From the NCBI RefSeq assembly GCF_030547545.1, contig NZ_JAUOQE010000024.1, positions 1-64,000 of the forward strand: a stretch of 64,000 nucleotides of DNA, read 5' to 3'. The DNA is from Amphritea sp. 1_MG-2023. GTDB lineage: Bacteria; Pseudomonadota; Gammaproteobacteria; Pseudomonadales; Balneatricaceae. The number at the start of each line of letters is the position of its first letter. Position 1 is the stretch's first letter. The position numbers and the translations under genes were made by a program. The notes under the pieces were generated by a model. It had not been told where the DNA came from and searched no databases. It saw nothing but the letters and a program-made list of their open reading frames with translations. This document shows, one piece after another, positions 62,931-64,000 of this stretch.

Positions 62931-63611
62931 CACTGACGCTCTCATATATAAGATGGTGGGCATTAGCCAAAACCGCTATGCCCTAGCTGTTCATCATGGT
63001 TCTCGATTTCAACGGCTAAAGGGAAAGCTTTGAACAAGCCATCTGCGGACATAAAGGTTCGGTTAATACATTTGATAAGGCATTATCTGTTGCCAAAAAC
63101 ATAACAACAAATTCAAAATACTTACTATTTCATCAGAAAATCTTATATCTCTAAAAGAAATCATAAGGCTATGAAAGGGAGGATCTCAGCCAGTCATTGT
63201 CAATGAGATGAGTCATGTGACGCATCAGCAATACTATGAGACAGAGAAAGGCTGCTGCTGGCGAAGCAACCTCAAAAAGTATTTTTTTAACTGATTAACA
63301 TAAAGTTTCACACGAAATACCGCCCCATTAAGGTGCAACAAATCACCCAAAAAACTAATATTAAATCCATATGATTCACCTTGGTGCAAATAAACCAACT
63401 TTTGACTGATTGCCAAAAGTTCATAAGCTAAACTTATAAAATCAAATGTTTTTTAGAATTGTATCTATGTTCTGTTTGTATAGACTGATTTGAATAGCGG
63501 CTTACGGCAGGGAAAAGTGCCCATGATCAGTACCGTTGAAAGGATTCATTGCTTAGAGTTCTCATCGCGTACTCTAAAGCCACTCAAAGAAATAAGTATT
63601 CAGGTAACACA
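62931..63611. other. 681-bp divergent intergenic region
   Basis: It separates the RidA operon (minus) from the TctB gene (plus) and must contain both promoters. It is AT-rich from about 63070 to 63480. A 60-codon minus-strand open frame at 63234-63416 has no similarity and is not called. No repeat or clear operator was found. Confidence 0.4.
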
Positions 63612-64000
63612 ATGGATAGACGAAAAATTGATGTCGCACTTTCGACGTTGTTGATCATACTTTCAGTGATCATCTTAACTAATGACAACTTAGTTGAGGG
63701 CGGCGCAGAAACTGACTTAAGCTCTATGTTTTTACCCCGAGTCGTGGCGAGCCTCATCATTATTTTCGCTGCCACCATCGCCATTCAATCCCTTATAAAG
63801 CTATCGCAAGGCACGCAGCCAGAAGGCTCTGAAATCATCATAACCGACGGCTTCTCCGGTATTTTTATCTATATCGGTATCTTTATAGCCTATTGGCTGA
63901 GCGTACCTTATGTCGGTTTCTTGGTGGCCACTCCATTTGTCATGTTCGCCGTTGCCATGCTACTTGGCGGCCGAAACTGGGTACCGATTATTGCGACATC
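63612..64000 (+). CDS. Tripartite tricarboxylate transporter TctB family protein, 5' part
   Basis: The frame opens with ATG at 63612 (CAGG 7 bases upstream) and runs off the window end, giving 129 visible codons. It begins MDRRKIDVALSTLLIILSVIILT. A PRVVASLIIIFAATIAIQSL helix and, further on, FIYIGIFIAYWLSVPYVGFLVATPFVMFAVAML follow, the usual four-helix TctB pattern with the conserved FLPR motif near the first loop. TctB is the small membrane subunit of TctABC carboxylate uptake systems; TctA and TctC are expected beyond the window. Confidence 0.85.
   Translation, partial: MDRRKIDVALSTLLIILSVIILTNDNLVEGGAETDLSSMFLPRVVASLIIIFAATIAIQSLIKLSQGTQPEGSEIIITDGFSGIFIYIGIFIAYWLSVPYVGFLVATPFVMFAVAMLLGGRNWVPIIAT

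Overview
The window looks like a chromosomal stretch of a marine gammaproteobacterium, most likely of the Oceanospirillales type (Neptuniibacter/Amphritea-like). This is an inference from gene content: an Rnf operon followed by nth, TRAP and TctB-type transporters, a BCCT betaine transporter, and a taurine-nitrogen set (Tpa, SafD-like, SafE-like, TauR-like) of the kind described in Neptuniibacter. There are no rRNA, tRNA, transposase, integrase, phage or CRISPR sequences that I can see. Genes are dense, and most of the unusual DNA lies in the intergenic spaces.

Layout. 0-2 kb: 3' part of a sensor histidine kinase and a convergent HDOD protein. 2-10.5 kb: assimilatory sulfate reduction, with cysG, then cysH-DUF934-cysI and a TSUP membrane protein on the minus strand, divergent from cysD-cysN. 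CysH carries the Fe-S cysteines of an APS reductase, and CysN ends in what looks like a decayed APS kinase, so the pathway probably runs directly from APS to sulfite. 10.8-17.5 kb: rnfABCDGE, with a very long repeat-extended RnfC. 17.7-19.3 kb: two small minus-strand genes, then nth. 20.3-25.4 kb: a TRAP transporter (DctP-DctQ-DctM) in one operon with its Cache sensor kinase and LuxR-type regulator.

26-40.5 kb: methionine salvage genes (mtnK, mtnA on one side; mtnB-C-D on the other) flank a 10-kb catabolic block. That block holds a two-component flavin monooxygenase, its flavin reductase, an alpha/beta hydrolase, two aldehyde dehydrogenases, an AA_synth-family protein, a carboxymuconolactone-decarboxylase-family protein, a GntR regulator and a BCCT transporter. 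Its family composition matches the trigonelline (N-methylnicotinate) degradation pathway TgnA-E known from Acinetobacter baylyi. Two matching operator-like palindromes, one at the operon/GntR divergence and one before the BCCT gene, suggest a single regulon. This is the most interesting system in the window.

40.7-49.5 kb: a DUF2157 membrane pair; a Zrg-type zinc uptake operon with a Zur-like box; ansA, pyrC, a GIY-YIG protein and a hydrolase. 50-54.3 kb: a small lipoprotein, a DUF1338 protein, an FAD amine oxidase-like protein and a LysR regulator. 54.8-60.5 kb: sulfoacetaldehyde/taurine genes (SafE-like, SafD-like, Tpa, TauR). 60.6-62.9 kb: a RidA / D-amino-acid dehydrogenase-like / Asp-Glu racemase operon. 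The window ends inside a TctB gene.

Intergenic DNA between about 36 and 58 kb is rich in short tandem duplications (7, 13, 14, 15 and 24 bp units), and two copies of a 62-68 bp palindromic repeat occur 30 kb apart.
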